DNA of 64,000 nucleotides from Psettodes erumei. Taxonomy: Eukaryota; Chordata; Actinopteri; Pleuronectiformes; Psettodidae. Positions 59,765-64,000 of the stretch are shown in pieces (position 1 is the stretch's first letter; every line of letters begins with the position of its first letter). A program made the position numbers and the translations under genes. Under the pieces are notes generated by a model. The model was given only the letters and a program-made list of their open reading frames with translations, was not told where the DNA came from and made no database searches. The stretch is taken from positions 419,501-483,500 of the forward strand of contig JAFBJZ010000899.1 in the NCBI GenBank assembly GCA_016785225.1, in the 5' to 3' direction.

Positions 59765-61209
59765 GAGCATTTGAATGTTATTTAAGTTCTTTGAAAAGTC
59801 TGTTGATGGTGTGGATTGGTTAAGTATCAGAGTAATCCATCTGGTTTCTGTACTGTCAAGATTCATTTGAGTTCAATGGAAAGCTAAACAACAGGTGAAA
59901 CAGCTTTCGTAGTTGTCACATAGCCTCACTTGTAGACTTTTAAGTTTAGCTTTGTGACTTGTGGCTGTGAAGGATGGATATTGCTATTTTTTGATACAGA
60001 AGTTTCAATTAAACTCCCATTTTTATGTACAGAAATAAGTCTGGTGTCTTGATCATTTCATTCCAATCACAGATTAACTTCTCGAGTGAAAATGACGTAA
60101 TAGATCCACATTTCAGAGACCTTGCATGACTTGGTACCAGAAAGTTGACACATGGTAGTTTAAGTCTTAACACCTTGCGCAGGTTAATGAAACACCCAGC
60201 CAACAGTCTGCAGCACGTGGTTCATTTACGCTGCCTGTAGTGATGATAACAACAACACGACACGTGACACAACTGTCAGCGAGGCTGAGGGGAAACATCA
60301 TGGCGGCCATTAACTGGATGACAACCTGCAGTAACAACGGGGCTGATAAGAGACAGATGTGCCTTGAGAGTTGAGGGGAGGAGAGGGAATGATGCCGGTG
60401 TGACAGAGGCAGAGAGAGAGAGAGAGCGAGAGGGGGGATGTTATGCATCATCACACACTCACACACATGCAGCCTCTAAAACATAATTGCTTTTCCATTT
60501 TATGCCTCCTGCTTGCCTACCTACCATACAATAACATAAGTCATCCCTTTATTGGACACAGGGAGGCCAAGAGTAATAGAGGCTGATGACATGGTGTGTT
60601 TGTGCCTGTGTGCACAGTGTTTATGTGTGTGTGTATAAAACGGTTTCCATGAAGCAAGGGGTAAGTGTTTGGGAGTGGTGTGGGGGTTTTCTGGGGAGGT
60701 GCTGCCCCCTCTGGTGAGCTGGTGCCGTTAACTCTCACCTGTAGCACTCTACCAGTGATTGAAGTAGAAACATAACAGCTTGGTGACCTCTGTGAGCCTT
60801 TATCATTTTAATGAGCAGCCTATAATGTAAACACTGTAAAAGAAATGTTGCATAGTATATGCCTATATTACATAGACATACAGATACAAATGGAAGACAG
60901 GAGTTGCTCAGGAAAAGCTCACTTCTCAGATCTCATGACTAAATCCTTATCCCTGTGTAAAAAAACCCAGCTCGTCCAGATGCCCGCACATGTCCATTTA
61001 TACTTGGCAGGCTGCATCCAATTTGTGGAGACACATGTTGTACTTGAAGACTTCATAAGACAGCTGGTCCCCAAATCTACTCAGGGATATAATTCATGTT
61101 GAAGTGATTGATTTATGCAGTGTGCTTGGGGGAAGGAGGAGACCTTCCCTTTTTGAATTACCTCCTAAAACCTATGTGCATCTTGGAATATGGAGCAGAC
61201 CAATTCAGG
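59765..61209. other. Downstream flank of pim3, one candidate element
   Basis: Unique sequence. 60190-60380 is a complex block with GCAGCACGTGGTTC and ATCATGGCGGCCATTAAC that looks like regulatory DNA. A GA run is at about 60411-60424. A loose CTCF-like word is at 60702-60716. No coding exon seen. Confidence 0.45.
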
Positions 61210-61750
61210 CATTTTAAAGCAGCAGTCCGGTATTATTCTATATTCTGACTATATTTACTGACACACAAGCTCATTTACTATTCTCGATTAAAAATATCTG
61301 AATTTTAAATTAGCTTCTTTCTTATCTGTACAGTTAACATTTAATGAAAGCTAGCAACTGGTTAGCTTAGCTTAGTGTTAAAAAGTCAGTTTGTTCGAGG
61401 GTCAAGTGCCACACTATATTTTTCTTCCTAACAGTCTCTCTCTGCTGGTTGCCTGGCAACTAACTGTGTGGCACATAACCTGCCGTAAAATGGTGAATTG
61501 CGATTTTTACACTTTTGTGTGGGTTTTTGTAAAGAGTAAACTAACACAATATATTGTCCTAATTGGTGAACTTTAGAGGCCCTGGTATATGGATTTTATT
61601 ACATTAAGACAAAACCAGAGTGGAGGTTTGTGCCTTTTTTGTTCAGTCTTTATGCTAAACTAAGCTAACCAACTCCTGGCTCCAGCTTCATATTAAATAT
61701 ATAACAGTGGTCCTATTGTCAAAAAATGCAAATAAGTGTATTTCCCAACA
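61210..61750. repeat. Two dispersed fish repeat copies in inverted orientation
   Basis: The left part (to about 61400) runs forward, with GAAAGCTAGCAACTGGTTAG then CTTAGCTTAGTG. The right part (61425-61750) runs in reverse, with CTGGTTGCCTGGCAACTAAC, then TTTATGCTAAACTAAGCTAA, CTGGCTCCAGCTTCATATT and AATAAGTGTATTTCCCAACA. The TTAGCTTAG cores pair as an inverted repeat about 300 bp apart. No coding capacity. Confidence 0.7.
61448..61460. promoter_or_regulatory. Perfect RFX X-box inside the dispersed repeat
   Basis: GTTGCCTGGCAAC is an exact inverted pair of GTTGCC half-sites with a 1-bp gap, the consensus for RFX factors. It is part of the repeat family text, so other copies should carry it too. 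Confidence 0.5.
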
Positions 61751-62374
61751 AAACAAACGAAGCCTTCGGTGGGGGCATAATATAGCAGGTTGGGCCTCTT
61801 TTAATCTAATACTTCATTCCTCACAAACACCCCCTGCACCATGTAATAAAACAAAGGGCTATAAATGATCTCTGGTGTCAGACTCAATATGTTGACATCT
61901 GTGTTTCTATGCGCGTCCAGGGTAATTCCCTATTGTCTTTGTGTCTCTGGGCTTTTTCACATGCAAATGACCAGCAACTTGTCTTCATCAGAATCCCCTC
62001 TGCTCAAACAGACTGTAGGGAGGCCTGCTCCACTCTGACCGTGAAATCCTCATTAAATGTAGCAGGGCATATGCCACACCGTTGTCTCCTTCACATGCAG
62101 CCTGATCCTACAGGCTGCTTTATGTCATCCATCACTACCACTTATTTTGACTCGATAAAGATCCCGCTGCTTTTTGTGGGGATGTATTAAATCATCAAAC
62201 CGAATGATACCAGTTACAACATGATGCTATTCAATATATCAAACATATAGAATGGAGTGAATTATAACATTGCAGGAGGGGTTATAAAACATTTTACCAT
62301 CAAACTTTTAACACTGTTTACTCCTTTGAAATCACATTAGTACTTTAGAGAGCAGTAACTTCACTTTCAACATT

Positions 62375-62545
62375 TGACAGGCTCTTAGCTTAGGACAGAG
62401 CCCAGTTCATGGTTTCCCTGTTTATTAGTGCTTATGCTAAGCTAAGCTAATCACCTGCTAGTCCTGGAGTCGGGTGTTATTAATCTTCTTGTCAAAGAAA
62501 ACAGACAAGTGTATTTGCCAAAATATCAAACTATTCCTTCAACTA
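62375..62545 (-). repeat. Dispersed fish repeat copy
   Basis: On the plus strand GGTTTCCCTGTTTATTAGTG, TTATGCTAAGCTAAGCTAA and GTGTATTTGCCAAAATATC then AAACTATTCCTTCAAC follow in family order. About 170 bp. Confidence 0.65.
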
Positions 62546-63735
62546 ACATCTACTCATTTTAAAATTAATTTCTTTCTCATTAATTAGTTAGTCAATTTAA
62601 ATTTTTTGGAAGCTTTTTGTTACCTTAAAACCTGTTTTAACCCTTTGAGAAGTGATGGTATGTTTCTGTCAACATCACCGAAGATCAGTTTAGTTACTTA
62701 CATGCCTACTCAGTCACTTAAATGAGTGTATTTTGTGAGTATGTTTATTTGAATTGAACGCCCTTACGTTGAAGCCGAGGTCACTTCTTTCTTCCGTGTG
62801 TTCTCTCAACGACAGTGCTGGCACATTAAGGCTCTCGGCAGTTGCCTGTCGTAGGTGAAAACTCGACAGACACAGAGGAAGATGCCAGATGGACTCTGGG
62901 CCCGAGGGCCCCGATGGGCACAGATGGGCGGGTGGGTGGCATCCGCACATACACAGACAGCGCGGGCCGCTGTACTGGCACCAAGACAGAGAAGAGAAGA
63001 GAAAGATCACACCACTCCCGGCGATACTACAGTTCATGCTACTTCCCTGTATGTGTCTGTGCAGCGGACCTTTTGAATCAGGGCATGTGATCAGTTGTAT
63101 GAACGAGTCTGCGTTCTGTTGAATGCGTGACCATGTCTGTATGTATGCGCGCATGTTGCAGCTCTGGATGACTCCATGCTCAAGTCTGTGCCTGCTCTCA
63201 CACACCTCTCCCACCAAGTACATGTCATGAGGTGTTTATTTCATTTTTCTTTACTCCTCTTCTCGCATCTGACAGTTTTTTCCTGCACATGAGGCATTCT
63301 GGTGTGGGGAACATGCTTGCCCGTCTACAAAAAATAAGCCAACTACTGTTCAGTCTGTGGTTGAATTTTGTTCCTTTGGCCAGCTAGGGTTAGCACATAT
63401 CACTCGGTGTTGAGGGTCAAGATCTGTTAACTTTTATTTGAGCTGTTTTAAAAATAAATCTTTCCAGCTCTTACTTTGACAGTCACTATTTGTGCCTGCT
63501 GTGTGCCTGGAAAACTTAGCTGCATATTTCAAGTGATTCTTCTCACATTTCGGTTGACTTGAAAACCTAATATAAAAAATGCAGCTCATGTAAATGTCCC
63601 CTGTTGTTTTGTGCAGGAAATATGGAGTAAATAAAAGAGAATAAATCTTGCCTGTCTGTAAAGCGCCCCCCGATGTGATTACTTTGTGCTTTGTGTCCTC
63701 TCCCTTGAACCATGTTTATGAACTCGTGTTGTGTA
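62546..63735. other. Non-coding flank
   Basis: Unique sequence with a more GC-rich block at 62770-63030 (GCCCGAGGGCCCCGATGG). Open frames over that block do not look like any protein I know. Confidence 0.45.
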
Positions 63736-63762
63736 TATGCCTTTGTTGTTTGCCCTCAGGGT

Positions 63763-63941
63763 TGCAGGAAGCCTGACTCCTTACTCTGGAGGCCTCCTGC
63801 TCTCTGTTACCCAGAGCAGAGCCTCTGCAGGGACTTTCCACTGGCCTGGCTCTACTTTCATTAAAAGCTGTGCCCCTGCCAGCGAGGAGTACCTGGCTGC
63901 CCAGCTGGTGGGAACCTGCTGCCGTCACCGCACGCTGTGAA
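63763..63941 (+). other. Exon-like or conserved stretch at the right edge, unresolved
   Basis: Follows TTGTTGTTTGCCCTCAG, a good acceptor shape. One frame stays open for about 60 codons with mixed composition and ends at TGA (63938-63940). I recognise no protein, and no donor is needed if it is terminal. It could equally be a conserved non-coding block or chance. Confidence 0.15.
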
Positions 63942-64000
63942 GGAGCTCATTGTTCTGGGTCGACGGGACACACTGTAAACATGAGGGTAGAGAGTGTTGT

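Noticed and set aside
1..64000. tRNA, rRNA or CRISPR arrays
   Set aside because: No intact tRNA A/B box pair, no rRNA-like sequence and no spaced direct-repeat array was seen on reading both strands.

Overview
The window reads as a piece of a teleost fish chromosome, probably a percomorph. The evidence is long CA/GT microsatellites every few kilobases, several copies of a dispersed repeat whose core reads GTTAGCTTAGCTTAGCATAAAGACT (a family I recall as common in fish), a 3' LINE-tail repeat of fish type, a small MITE with TTAA ends, a decayed piggyBac transposase, and one vertebrate gene with introns of 158-835 bp. There is no bacterial, phage or plasmid signal.

Layout. Bases 1-54,700 hold no convincing complete gene. 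Position 53 follows an excellent splice acceptor and may be an exon edge of a gene lying to the left. The rest is intergenic or intronic: microsatellites, repeat relics (2638-2750, 20745-21030, 30345-30440, 33010-33390, 42809-43075, 47558-47870, 52700-52870) and islands of complex unique sequence rich in homeodomain, POU or nuclear-receptor motifs that look like candidate conserved non-coding elements. That last label is inference only.

The one well-supported gene is pim3, a serine/threonine kinase, on the + strand. It has six coding exons from 55670 to 58456 that join to a 330-residue protein with every kinase signature intact. All five introns are GT-AG, and reading frame holds across each junction. 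Upstream lies a CpG-rich promoter region (about 54731-55669) with a 95-bp alternating purine-pyrimidine tract, a G-quadruplex motif, a CACGTG E-box, TATA-like boxes, repeated ATTGGTCG boxes and four short upstream ORFs. Downstream is a 3'UTR of about 1.3 kb with two possible poly(A) signals. An AU-rich instability cluster sits between them, so the choice of poly(A) site could decide mRNA stability.

Bases 59,765-64,000 are non-coding again. They hold two blocks of the dispersed fish repeat, one arranged as an inverted pair that carries a perfect RFX X-box. A weak exon-like stretch lies at the right edge.

The most interesting observations are the layered control signals around pim3, the X-box inside a dispersed repeat, a perfect 21-bp inverted repeat at 39747-39797 with the signature of replication template switching, a duplicated TAATTACCCACA module at 46305-46344, and a very strong G-quadruplex at 7379-7397. 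I did not find a clearly new protein system.
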